Below are positions 54,896 through 63,736 of a stretch of DNA of 64,000 bases, piece by piece (positions within the stretch are counted from its first letter, which is position 1; each line of letters starts with the position of its first letter). The DNA comes from Saprospiraceae bacterium (GTDB lineage: Bacteria; Bacteroidota; Bacteroidia; Chitinophagales; Saprospiraceae). Under the pieces are notes generated by a model, which saw only the letters and a list, made by a program, of their open reading frames with translations, searched no databases and was not told where the DNA came from. A program made the position numbers and the translations under genes. The stretch is taken from positions 62,001-126,000 of the forward strand of contig JABDMH010000127.1 in assembly GCA_013001595.1 (NCBI GenBank), written 5' to 3'.

Positions 54896-55339
54896 TCATT
54901 TTTGTGACTCGATGAATGCTTTAAGATTGGACAAGTCATTTGTCATTCGCTTTTTCATTGCTCCTTTCATAAAAGGCATCAGCAATTTCATTAAGAATCC
55001 TTGTGGTGAATACTGCACCGCCTGAATGATTTCAGTCATCTGGCCTCTAGAAACAAAGCGAACATCGGCAAGTGACTCTATTGCATCACTTTGCATACTG
55101 AAAGAATACTGCTGCAAAGGATTCAAGTGCAGTACTTTTTCGATTACTTCAAGTTCTCTACCCCGCTCTAAGAATTTCAATTTACTGGTACTGCCTTCAT
55201 GGCCCAGGGTACCGCTCAAATGCTCAACAGATATAAATCCCGTGAGCCAATGCTTCAGGTATGCAGGGTCCATGAAGATCTCCCAAACTTTTTCTACAGG
55301 TGCATTTACAGTAACGGTTACTTTGATAGAAATTGCCAT
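54896..55339 (-). CDS. SRPBCC family protein (START-like)
   Basis: The 147-residue protein has the SRPBCC helix-grip pattern: VTVNAPVEKVWEIFMDPAYL at the start, followed by HWLTGF and a C-terminal long helix (MKLLMPFMKGAMKKRMTNDL). Such proteins bind hydrophobic ligands or act as polyketide cyclases or stress-related carriers. There is no signal peptide. A perfect 18-base palindrome lies 57 bases upstream of the start, so the gene may be tightly controlled, perhaps by the adjacent AraC-type regulator on the same strand upstream. Confidence 0.8.
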   Translation of the reverse strand: MAISIKVTVTVNAPVEKVWEIFMDPAYLKHWLTGFISVEHLSGTLGHEGSTSKLKFLERGRELEVIEKVLHLNPLQQYSFSMQSDAIESLADVRFVSRGQMTEIIQAVQYSPQGFLMKLLMPFMKGAMKKRMTNDLSNLKAFIESQK

Positions 55340-55395
55340 ATCATTCTGTATTAATTTTATATGGCAAAAATGAGGTGAAGAATCAAGTAAATCGA

Positions 55396-55413
55396 CTCAA
55401 TTTGTAAATTGAG
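55396..55413. promoter_or_regulatory. 18-base inverted repeat CTCAATTT/AAATTGAG
   Basis: Perfect eight-base arms CTCAATTT (55396-55403) and AAATTGAG (55406-55413) flank two bases. The site lies 57 bases upstream of the SRPBCC start and 70 bases downstream of the AraC-type gene's stop on the same strand. It could be an operator for the SRPBCC gene or the terminator of the AraC-type gene; there is no T-run. Confidence 0.5.
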
Positions 55414-55482
55414 ACCTCTTGAATCGGGTGTAGCAGGTCTCAAAGAATGGTCTCATTATGTCGACTCATGGTGAATCTCAAC

Positions 55483-56640
55483 CTATGATTGAGGTATGGC
55501 ATACTTTGCTTTGAATTCGGAAGGTGTGTGGTCGGTCACTTTCTTGAATACACGATTAAAAGTGGCTTTGCTATTGAACCCAACTTCGAAAGCAATGGCC
55601 AGTATTTTAAAGTCGCGTGTGTCTTCAACAAGCAATTTCTTAGCTTCTTCGACGCGGTACTGATTCACGAAATCATAGAAATTGACTGATAACTCGTCAT
55701 TAATCAGTTGCGAAAGTTGATAATAAGGAACCGACAGAGAGTCCGCCAGTTCTGAAATCTTTAGGTCATTCTTCAGATATGGCTTATTCGTTTCCATATA
55801 TCCTAACAGTCTTTCCTTGAGTTCAGGAAACCTATTTCCACTTCTAGTTGATGGAGAGCCCTTCTTGATTGAAGTGCTCTGAATTTCTTGCGTAGCGGTG
55901 AAGATCTTCGTGTTGCCAATTGCAATATAACCGATTGAGTATAGCGCTATGGATGTGATCAATACCATGATGTAGTCAATCTCGATTTGATACGATTGGA
56001 CAACCGAAAGGACAATCACTATAATCAAATACAGGAACAGGTAAATGGCAAAGAAGTAGTTAAAACTCTTGAGCCAATCCAGCTTTTTCACAGTAAGAAC
56101 GTCCGATGAAATTCTCTTCAGATTGTCTTCCGTTTTCCCTATGAATTTGTATGAACACACCACATAAACGATGGTCTGAAGGACGTGCGTCGCCATGAAA
56201 ACAAGTTGTCCAGTTGGTATTTCCAATATCCCATTATTTGCAAACCCTTGTATGTAGGAAATTTTCTCCGACGCTGATGTCAGATAAAACGGAAGCATAA
56301 TCAACATTACCAGCACTGCAGGTACAAAATGCAGTAATGACTTAGAGGTAGAATGATAATTCTTGTCCAACAAATAACGGCAATACAAATAGTAAAGGGG
56401 GCCCATGCAAAATAGCAGGGGATATGTGATGGCAATCAGGAAAGGAAATTTTAGGGTGACCTGCGAAATATCAGCCGCATATTCCAGCAAATGCAATGAA
56501 ACCACCATCAACAGAAGGGCAAGCCACTTATTCTCACGCCGATTATCAGTCTTCGCCAATAGGAAAAGTGACAGAAAAAGTCCTTGTGCCGCTCCAAGCA
56601 GAATAAGCACCGACCAGATGTTGAAGGTTATTCCTGTCAT
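55483..56640 (-). CDS. Membrane-bound AraC-type regulator (7TM sensor)
   Basis: The 385-residue protein has about seven N-terminal hydrophobic segments (for example SVLILLGAAQGLFLSLFLLA) and a C-terminal AraC helix-turn-helix pair: LKISELADSLSVPYYQLSQL near 300 and FKILAIAFEVGFNSKATFNR near 350. This 7TM-sensor/AraC layout is common in Bacteroidota. It would sense a small molecule in the membrane and bind DNA directly. The SRPBCC gene lies just downstream on the same strand and is a candidate target. The last 55 residues are the second HTH region. Confidence 0.85.
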   Translation of the reverse strand: MTGITFNIWSVLILLGAAQGLFLSLFLLAKTDNRRENKWLALLLMVVSLHLLEYAADISQVTLKFPFLIAITYPLLFCMGPLYYLYCRYLLDKNYHSTSKSLLHFVPAVLVMLIMLPFYLTSASEKISYIQGFANNGILEIPTGQLVFMATHVLQTIVYVVCSYKFIGKTEDNLKRISSDVLTVKKLDWLKSFNYFFAIYLFLYLIIVIVLSVVQSYQIEIDYIMVLITSIALYSIGYIAIGNTKIFTATQEIQSTSIKKGSPSTRSGNRFPELKERLLGYMETNKPYLKNDLKISELADSLSVPYYQLSQLINDELSVNFYDFVNQYRVEEAKKLLVEDTRDFKILAIAFEVGFNSKATFNRVFKKVTDHTPSEFKAKYAIPQS

Positions 56641-57078
56641 TCTTCGATTTTTATCAATCCATGTGACTCGCTATTCATTGATGGATACGATCATCCTTTT
56701 ACCTTGAAAAATGCATATACCGGGTATTCTTTATAACCATTTCACCTCGTTATCTGTGAGCCTCGATGCAATCATGTGTCGCAATGATCAAAGTAGCCAT
56801 GCCACATCTCAGCCCTATATGCCTACCCACGCAGCAAAGTACGACTTCTACAGGTTAATCTAAAAGGATTCACTTTTCCAGTGGTCATGTAAATTGCAAC
56901 ATTGAAAACGATACTTTTACCCCTTACAGTACAGGCTTCCTCTCATTGCATCTTACGGCACATCAAAAACTTTCGAATTAACAAAGCCCGATCATGATCA
57001 TCGCCTATAAGCTACAAAGTTTCATGCTACAAAGGTGTGTTGCTAAAAGCTGGGATATTCTAGTGGAACTTTCTATGG
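56641..57078. other. 438-base gap with repeat of promoter-like motif
   Basis: No gene is visible. AAGTCGTACTTTG (minus strand, 56833-56845) repeats the motif found upstream of the ECF42 gene. Two further ACTTTGTAGC-like pieces lie near 57010-57035. The stretch is the 5' region of the AraC-type gene and contains no strong hairpin. Confidence 0.35.
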
Positions 57079-57552
57079 CTAGTTCCAGATCAAATCCAAT
57101 TGCTCCAAAGGATTTATTTGCAGTTTCGCATCAGTGGAAAGACTAGAATTCCACCATGCAAAATATGCTGCCGATACTTCAGGAAAAACCACCTCCTGAT
57201 CAACCAATTCACCTGTACTTCCCCGAACGATTCTCGGATTCAAAGAAGCGAACAAGTAGAAATCAGGATCCTCAATGGTCCTCATTCGGATGGATCCAAT
57301 GGTCCACAGCACATACATTCCGAGCGATACTTCTTCCATATAGAAAGAGGATATTGGATTGCTTGGGAAACTTGAAATTTGTGACTTATCATTTCGAAAT
57401 TCCAAAAGCTCAGCTATACTGTAATCACTGAAATCTGGAGCCTTTATCGTCTCCCAATTACCTTCTTTAAGAGCTTCAATCAAAGCCTCCACTTTAGAAA
57501 GTTCAGCATTTTGCTTGCTACAAGAAACCAGGAGCAGACAAGCCGAACACAT
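57079..57552 (-). CDS. Small lipoprotein, DUF4943-like
   Basis: The 157-residue protein has a very short lipoprotein signal (MCSACLLLVSC), which is an unusually short n- and h-region. The mature part contains FPSNPISSFYMEEVSLGMYV, then LWTIGSIRMRTI and a C-terminal AAYFAWWNSSL, a pattern I associate with the DUF4943 family of Bacteroidota lipoproteins. No catalytic motif is seen and the role is unknown. It is flanked by long gaps on both sides. Confidence 0.55.
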   Translation of the reverse strand: MCSACLLLVSCSKQNAELSKVEALIEALKEGNWETIKAPDFSDYSIAELLEFRNDKSQISSFPSNPISSFYMEEVSLGMYVLWTIGSIRMRTIEDPDFYLFASLNPRIVRGSTGELVDQEVVFPEVSAAYFAWWNSSLSTDAKLQINPLEQLDLIWN

Positions 57553-57726
57553 AAGTAAGTATTCATTTGTCCACTATTTAATTACGTTTTATAGATAACG
57601 AATTAAGTGCTGGGTTTGATGCTCGCGAAAGTGCGATCAAATTACCCAAGAATAAACAAATAAAGCACCAGCAGTATAGCTAGTTGGGACTGCCCTTTTC
57701 CAAATCGAAATCAGTCGTTTTGAGCA

Positions 57727-58203
57727 TCATTCAGAGTTTACGGAGTTACGCTGAACTACATAAGACCTTTTAGCACTTTCGATCTGGTCCTTTTCTGTTG
57801 TTTCAGGATACAGTAGATAACTAGGGGCAATGATTGGTTTAACCTGCTCCACTGTAATCTTTGTGATCGTTTTGAATGGAAATTTGCCGCCCGTCATTTC
57901 GTTCAATATGCATTCCATTTCTGAGAACTCCGCGTGCGTCTTTCCAACGATCGTTGCCTTCCCCTTAATCTGGAATCCTTTCTGTACAAAGACTTCGATG
58001 AAGCTCACACAAACTTCTTCATTCTGTTGAATATTGCGCACCGTTTGGGGTGAAGCAATGTTCGCGACGATTATACCAGCGCTACCGAAATGTGTAAAAC
58101 ATTCCTTTGGTGACACATTCGGAATTCCATCATCTGAAGCGGTCGCCAGCCAACACACTAGGCACTTGTCGATATATTTCTTTATTTCTTCCGTCAACTG
58201 CAT
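57727..58203 (-). CDS. Pyridoxamine 5'-phosphate oxidase-like FMN-binding protein
   Basis: The 158-residue protein fits the PNPOx-like split-barrel family: an N-terminal helix, then CLVCWLATASDDGIPNVSPKECFT, a VRNIQQNEEVCVSFIEVFVQKG strand turn and a terminal PSYLLYPETT. It probably binds a flavin; the reaction is not assigned. No signal peptide is visible. It lies 105 bases downstream of the DUF6090 gene on the same strand. Confidence 0.8.
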   Translation of the reverse strand: MQLTEEIKKYIDKCLVCWLATASDDGIPNVSPKECFTHFGSAGIIVANIASPQTVRNIQQNEEVCVSFIEVFVQKGFQIKGKATIVGKTHAEFSEMECILNEMTGGKFPFKTITKITVEQVKPIIAPSYLLYPETTEKDQIESAKRSYVVQRNSVNSE

Positions 58204-58308
58204 TTCTCTTATATTATGTTCAATCGAAGTAGGATGGCAGTCGGAGCGATCAATGGGTCATTAAACCGATCATCGTATTCAGAATATGCGCTCCCCGTCC
58301 TTAGTACT

Positions 58309-59031
58309 TTAATTATGGATGTGTTTTAGTATCGCAGATGTTTGGTCACGTACATTTTCTATCTCTGAGATGAAAGTATAGTGACTAAAACCCTTAATAT
58401 CCGTCAAACTAATAAATCTGGCTGCTAGTTCCCTTTTATCTGCATCAGCCCATATAGAATTAACAATTTTTGAATCTTGCCGCCTTGAGACTGGATAATC
58501 ATCCGAAAACCTTGATATCTTGTTTGTGTAAATCTGCGTATAATAATTCGTTCGCTCTCTTTCAATATCTTGCGCTGAAATGAGCGCCATTAGCATTTCA
58601 TTGAATTCTTGTGTAAATAGGTCAATGTTGCCGGATGCGATCAATGTATTGAAAGTTTTTCTGTTATACTTAAAACGTGTATTTAATTCAGGATCAAATT
58701 CATTTCTAAGAATGGCTACCAGCGTGTCTAATGGCGCTTCAGGGCCCAAGAACCGCACTTGCTGGCTACTAAGGATTTCAGCGAGCTTGTAATTATCTCT
58801 GATCAATTTACCCAGCAATAGCGTATCTGATGAGAGGTCATTTCTCAAGGAAATCTCATAAGAAGCCTTTAATTTTTCTTTTTTCAAGTTTTCATTCCAT
58901 CCATTAATTTGCAATGCGATGAGAATACCTATCACGACCAGGATGATCTCACCCAATGCGTACATCAGGTACTTGAAGAAATTTCCCTCCACCAACAGTT
59001 CTTGTCTGATTCTTCTAAAGAATTTTATCAT
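58309..59031 (-). CDS. DUF6090 family membrane-anchored protein
   Basis: The 240-residue protein begins MIKFFRRIRQELLVEGNFFK followed by a single membrane helix around YALGEIILVVIGILIALQIN. This is the signature of the DUF6090 family, restricted largely to Bacteroidota. The remainder is a soluble helical domain predicted outside the membrane. The function is not known. It stands upstream of the PNPOx-like gene on the same strand. Confidence 0.85.
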   Translation of the reverse strand: MIKFFRRIRQELLVEGNFFKYLMYALGEIILVVIGILIALQINGWNENLKKEKLKASYEISLRNDLSSDTLLLGKLIRDNYKLAEILSSQQVRFLGPEAPLDTLVAILRNEFDPELNTRFKYNRKTFNTLIASGNIDLFTQEFNEMLMALISAQDIERERTNYYTQIYTNKISRFSDDYPVSRRQDSKIVNSIWADADKRELAARFISLTDIKGFSHYTFISEIENVRDQTSAILKHIHN

Positions 59032-59075
59032 AGGGTTAATGCATTACTCAAGTTCATGGAGGAGATTTTTACTGA

Positions 59076-59219
59076 CTATGCACCATTCCACACTTTAAGT
59101 CTACCGTCCTTGAAATCGTGAGTGGTAAAATAGTACATAAGATGCGCTTCACCCAGTGTTCGATCGGAATACTGCTGTAATGGCAAATGCCATTGAGCCT
59201 CAAAGGGACGATGTCTTCT
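59076..59219 (-). pseudogene. Gene fragment, 47-aa open frame without start
   Basis: The frame reads RRHRPFEAQWHLPLQQYSDR, then TLGEAHLMYYFTTHDFKDGR and a short tail before TAG. It is protein-like in composition but has no ATG and a TGA immediately upstream. A shorter fragment, MTTKVRPSPGPELASIQSHR, lies just upstream in another frame. The 358-base gap therefore looks like a decayed gene of unknown family. Confidence 0.4.
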
Positions 59220-59389
59220 TCATGAATCAGACGGCACGACGATGCGACTGAATGCTTGCCAACTCCGGACCAGGAGATGGTCTGACCTTAGTTGTCATCA
59301 AATATCTCCTATACCAGGTCAATCCCTATGATTCCCATCCAAAGACTTTGGCAAAAAATTCTATCGACTAATCCCAATGCAAGTGCAGT

Positions 59390-60478
59390 TCAAGGATGGT
59401 TCACCGCAAAAAACTTGAGCCTTTCATGCTTGCCCCTTAAAGGAATGTCATTCAGAAACTCAAACTGGTAGGCAATGGCACTAGAAATTCCTTTAAATCG
59501 CTCGATTAGATTTTCTGTCACTAACAGCCACCGTTCGTACTCGTTACATTTCTTTTCAAGCCGGGAGGCTGTATTAAGCACATCACCATGAAAAGCAATC
59601 TCACGCTTTATATCTCCAATTTCAGTAACCGTAACTTCACCGGTGTCCATGCCCGCTTTAAACTCAGGAAACAGTCCATACTTGTTTTGAAAATAAAGTC
59701 TACGTTCATCTAATCTTCTCTTGAATTCAAAGTAAGTGTCCAGACACTTTAGTTGGTCAAGTCCCTCTTCTGTCTTCCAATGAAGCACCACCTCATCTCC
59801 CACATATTGATACACGTTTGCCTCATTCTTAATAAGCACGGGCGTAAGTTCATGGACACATTCTCTGATAAACTGACTATATTTTTCATGCCCCAATCGC
59901 TCGGCAATGGCCGTTGAGCTCTTCAAATCAATGAATAGAAAAATGAGGTGTTCTTTTCTTGGGTGATAATATTTTCCCCTTAGCAAATCGAACAAAACGC
60001 CTGGTCCAAATTTCCTATTAATCTGGCTGATGAAATTAATCAAGAATATGAAGAAGAAGAAATAGGACAAAATCGACGCCATATATCGAATATTGAAAAG
60101 GTAGTCCTGAAAAAATTGAAAATCTTCTTGGGTAACAATGTGCAACCTGTAGAATATTTGATAGATGATTATTGTGCAAAGTACAAGGGAGAGGATATAG
60201 AGAATACTTTTTATAAAGATGATTAAGCCGAACGGCTTCGTTCGAATTACTGAGAAGTCTGTAACACGGTTGACGGCGGTAAACAACGTCCCCAGTATTA
60301 CTCCGGTAAGCACAACTTCGAGGTGAAAAAACCCAGAATACATGTACTCCGTAATCGGATTTTGCTCAAAATATCCTTTAAAGCCAAAAACGGTCAACAG
60401 CGCATAGAAGTAGACGATTGCTATCCAAGCCATGACCGATAGGAGCCATTCATTCACGAAGCGTCTTTTATTGAGCAT
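59390..60478 (-). CDS. Membrane-anchored class III adenylate/guanylate cyclase
   Basis: The 362-residue protein starts with membrane helices (about residues 12-150, including WLLSVMAWIAIVYFYALLTV) and ends with a cyclase domain. The domain includes FIDLKSSTAIAERLGH, with the first metal aspartate, VYQYVGDEVVLHW, with the second, and GDVLNTASRLEKKC. It is the intact paralogue of the disrupted gene at 17013-18075, sharing the same layout. It would make cAMP or cGMP at the inner face of the membrane. Flanking gaps are long and hold no partner gene. Confidence 0.85.
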   Translation of the reverse strand: MLNKRRFVNEWLLSVMAWIAIVYFYALLTVFGFKGYFEQNPITEYMYSGFFHLEVVLTGVILGTLFTAVNRVTDFSVIRTKPFGLIIFIKSILYILSLVLCTIIIYQIFYRLHIVTQEDFQFFQDYLFNIRYMASILSYFFFFIFLINFISQINRKFGPGVLFDLLRGKYYHPRKEHLIFLFIDLKSSTAIAERLGHEKYSQFIRECVHELTPVLIKNEANVYQYVGDEVVLHWKTEEGLDQLKCLDTYFEFKRRLDERRLYFQNKYGLFPEFKAGMDTGEVTVTEIGDIKREIAFHGDVLNTASRLEKKCNEYERWLLVTENLIERFKGISSAIAYQFEFLNDIPLRGKHERLKFFAVNHP

Positions 60479-61219
60479 TTACAATAGTTTTTAATTATAT
60501 AACTCATAGGATGATACCACCTTGTTCATCCAAGATTTCATCTTGCAATCCGTCCGCTTCACTCTTTTCCCGCATCAACCTTCATTTGCCGGCTCTTACC
60601 CAATGAAACAGAAGATCGGGTCTCAATAAAGAAATAGGAATATCAACTTTCGACTTCTCACATGTATGCAGTAGAGCCTCAGGGACCTTCATTCTCTGGT
60701 AAATCACTCCCTCTGAATAACACCACTAAAAAATCAACAATGCCTATGGATTAAGATTCTTTGTCATCCAGGAGTATGCCCAAGGACGCCAATGTTTTTC
60801 CACACATCTTCGTATTCAAATCAATAGTTCAAAGGCAAAGGTGAGCAACTTTTTGCTTAGAACTGATGATTTGTATCATCTTTTACTGTGTGCTCCCATA
60901 TAGTTTTGGAGCCATGTACAGTTCGTTTACTAGAGTCTACGACAAAAAGTTAAGGTCGATAACTCTAGAAAAACCTTCGCAGCCCATCAGCCTCTCCAGA
61001 GAGGTCCCAAAACCTGTTGTTGATTTATACCTTCTCTATATTTCCTGGCGTCATTTCTACACTAGAAGATGCAAGAGGTCAGTCATATTAAAGAAATATC
61101 TAATGAGTCATTGTCCAGTCTGAGGTTATATATGAGTAGTGGCGGACTGTATATAGCCCCTCACTCGTAAAAAAACAAGATATCTATTTGGAATAAACTG
61201 CAAAGTCTCAATGGACCGC
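60479..61219. other. 741-base gap with a diverged repeat (copy A)
   Basis: No intact gene is visible. Bases 60974-61090 resemble bases 63226-63350 at roughly 70 percent identity by eye, with shared blocks such as AAAACCTGT and ATACCTTCT. On the minus strand both copies give a related peptide broken by stops in this copy. A short minus-strand open frame beginning MKVPEALLHTC at about 60697-60584 is too short to call a gene. Confidence 0.4.
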
Positions 61220-62101
61220 CTACTTGATATGGTATTTTATCCAATTGTTCAAAGAAGTAAAGCCCTCAGTTGCTACTTCTTTCGCTAATTCTATTCTTGG
61301 CTCAGAATCAGGTCCCATATATGTGTGGGCTTCAAAATAAGCCAGCATTTGTGCGATTTCTCCCGCTCCTTCGAAAAAGTTTGAAAATACTTCTCCAGGA
61401 ACTTGAGTGAAGCTATACTCCTTGCCGTTGTCTTCGTAAGTAGAAAGCACATCATTGAAACTGTTTAGTTCGGTTGCTAATGAAAGATAACTTCCATTCC
61501 CAACTTTTTCAGGATCTAGAAAAGCACCTGTCACAACTTTACCTAAATCGTTTATATCTGCCATATGAATCACTTTTTTACTTGGGTCTAATGGCAATGT
61601 CCATCCAATGCTCCCGTCTTCTTGTGGCTGTGGCCCCATCATACCCAAGAAATTTTGATAGTAAAAAGGAGCCTGAACAAAGGTGTGGTTTTCGAAACCA
61701 GCTTCTTTGATCAACTCATCAACTTGTGCTTTATGAGTAAAATGTGGAACATCGAACTTGTCACTGCTTATCTTGCCCACATCTGGCAGCGTTGACCATA
61801 CAAAGTGATTTACCCCAGCATCTTTGGCTGCCTGAATGGCTGTTTTACCTTGAGCAATTTCGTCTGCACCTTCCCAAAAGTTAGTAACCACAAAAACACC
61901 GTGAGTGTCTCTAAATGCCTCTGTTAGAGAAGCCAAGTCAGTCAGATCAGCTTTTACGACTTCTTCTCCGTTACCTGAATATCTATCTGGATTCCTGGTA
62001 ATCGCCCTTACTCGAAAAGTCCCATCTTTTACTAACGCATCGACTACCCCTTTCCCTTGTGACCCTGTAGCGCCTACAACGGCAATAATTTTCCTTTTCA
62101 T
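61220..62101 (-). CDS. NmrA-like NAD(P)-binding protein
   Basis: I use the ATG at 62101 (MKRKIIAVVGATG), which follows another ATG directly; the earlier open frame has no support. The protein of 293 residues has the Rossmann motif VVGATGSQGKGVV, RAITRNPDRYSG, VFVVTNFWEG and HFVWSTLPDV, the pattern of NmrA-type atypical short-chain dehydrogenases. NmrA proteins bind NADP without catalysis and act as sensors or regulators, although some reduce substrates. The upstream gene overlaps closely, so the two are likely co-transcribed. Confidence 0.85.
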   Translation of the reverse strand: MKRKIIAVVGATGSQGKGVVDALVKDGTFRVRAITRNPDRYSGNGEEVVKADLTDLASLTEAFRDTHGVFVVTNFWEGADEIAQGKTAIQAAKDAGVNHFVWSTLPDVGKISSDKFDVPHFTHKAQVDELIKEAGFENHTFVQAPFYYQNFLGMMGPQPQEDGSIGWTLPLDPSKKVIHMADINDLGKVVTGAFLDPEKVGNGSYLSLATELNSFNDVLSTYEDNGKEYSFTQVPGEVFSNFFEGAGEIAQMLAYFEAHTYMGPDSEPRIELAKEVATEGFTSLNNWIKYHIK

Positions 62102-62127
62102 CATATGTATTTTAAAATTTAAAGACC

Positions 62128-62403
62128 TCACAAAGGTGGGAAAATGAAAGGAGTTGGACCTAAAAGGTATTTTAAGAAAGGCGCTCCCACCATTTCTTGC
62201 TCCAAATATCTCTGAGTCAAGGCTTTCCTTTCTTCCTCATTGTAGCCAACTCCTAGTTTCAAATCATCAACTAGCCCACCTCCAAAGACCTTTGAGCACC
62301 AGGGAAGAAAATGGTGATATTCCATGGATGAACTGCCATACAAGTGGCGCTCCACAAAGTATGTCCTCTTCAGAATAGCCAGCAGCTCTGTTTCTACCGA
62401 CAT
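62128..62403 (-). CDS. Unrecognised 91-aa protein upstream of NmrA gene
   Basis: The frame begins MSVETELLAILKRTYFVERH and has a Gly-rich middle (KVFGGGLVDDLKLG) and a proline-rich C-terminus (LLGPTPFIFPPL). It ends 26 bases upstream of the NmrA start, which suggests co-transcription. There is no membrane segment or signal. I recognise no family. The short length leaves a chance that it is spurious. Confidence 0.45.
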   Translation of the reverse strand: MSVETELLAILKRTYFVERHLYGSSSMEYHHFLPWCSKVFGGGLVDDLKLGVGYNEEERKALTQRYLEQEMVGAPFLKYLLGPTPFIFPPL

Positions 62404-62578
62404 TGCCGATACAAAATGTTGGATGCATACCCTCTACTTTTTAAGCCTCTTTAGCGCATCAAGATATTTATTCTTAACTCCCTTATCCTCTTTCTTTTCG
62501 CAAAGAGCTATTGGAGCTCTTGATAATTATTCGAGACCAAAGACCAGTGAACACCCAGGCGGATCTTTAAGTACATCC

Positions 62579-62953
62579 TTATCCCATTTTTGACATCATT
62601 TCACCAACATGAGATAGCACTTCATTGTGTTCCTTTGAAGGACTAAAGTCTAACATTCTGAGATTTGCCTCTACAATTGCAGTATGTCCAGCAGGTAAAT
62701 AGAAAGCATCCCCAGCTTCAAGTATTTCTTCATTGCCATCATCATAGATGACTTTCATCCTACCTTCGAAAATATACCCATAGTGCGGGCAATGACAGCT
62801 ATCAGTAGCTAATCCTTTAAGCAACGGTGTAAAATCAGTTCCCTGAGGAAGTTCGTGATAATTTACATCCATGCCTCCAAATCCAGGTTTCGTACGCATT
62901 TTTGTACCTGGGGCCTCCATTATAACCGGAACGTCATTTTTATTGATTTTCAT
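62579..62953 (-). CDS. Small cupin domain protein
   Basis: The 124-residue protein has the single-domain cupin pattern: CPHYGYIFEGRMKVIY with metal-binding histidine and glutamate, DGNEEILEAGDAFYLPAGHT with the second motif, and IVEANLRMLDF at the end. The ligand set may bind a metal, but no specific function can be assigned. It lies 175 bases upstream of the 91-aa gene on the same strand. Confidence 0.8.
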   Translation of the reverse strand: MKINKNDVPVIMEAPGTKMRTKPGFGGMDVNYHELPQGTDFTPLLKGLATDSCHCPHYGYIFEGRMKVIYDDGNEEILEAGDAFYLPAGHTAIVEANLRMLDFSPSKEHNEVLSHVGEMMSKMG

Positions 62954-63736
62954 TAATCACAAATTTTACTAGTTAAGAATAATAATATTTATCGCCTAGA
63001 CAAATACAAAACTTTTGCCTATTTAGCATCTAAATGCAAGTATAATATTGGATTCACCATCAAATATCCTATTGACAGCTTTAGCATTTACAGCGCATTC
63101 CTATGCATAAAATGTCTGTATGCTAACGCTCTATAGAGCATGTCCGCACTAAAATAGAGATGATAGCTCATCATCAGAATATGGCTCTATCAAAGGCAAG
63201 GACGATATCAAAAATTCTAAAACTGCAGCAAAACCATCTCGGCCACCAACTTCTCGAGTGATGTCATAAAACCTGTCGACGATCAATACCTTCTTTGCAT
63301 TTCATAGGCGTTGCTTCTATACCAGATGATCAAAAGTTCCTTCATATTGCACAATTAACTAATTACATAGAATGGCGGCCTTCGCAATAACATCGACTTA
63401 CTGCACATAGAGCTCTCCGAACATCCAAAAGGCAAATGGTAATAGCATTCCTAACGATCATAGGCTTGAAGGGTAGTGCTCAACAAAGCATGTCAGCATC
63501 AATATAGCTATAAAATAACAACTCTTTTCAGCTCATTTTCAAGCCACTTTTCCCTTGATCCAAAGTACAGTTCAAGTATTTGAGGCACATCATCCTGGAT
63601 ATATACCTTAATTTGACAATTGATACTTTTTATAGATAAACCGTTGTGTTAAAATCATAAGTCATATTACGAGTTTTGCAATCATGGTTCGAAGAGCATA
63701 TTGTTGTATGCCGAGGAAATTTATTTTCGCAAACTC
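62954..63736. other. 783-base gap with gene fragment and repeat (copy B)
   Basis: No intact gene is seen. A minus-strand open frame at 63149-63301 reads VLIVDRFYDITREVGGRDGF and ends EPYSDDELSSLF before TAG, without a start codon. It overlaps bases 63226-63350, which repeat copy A near 60974-61090. The stretch therefore looks like a decayed gene of unknown family. An internal similarity (GCATGTCCGCA/GCATGTCAGCA) lies at 63138 and 63489. Confidence 0.4.
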
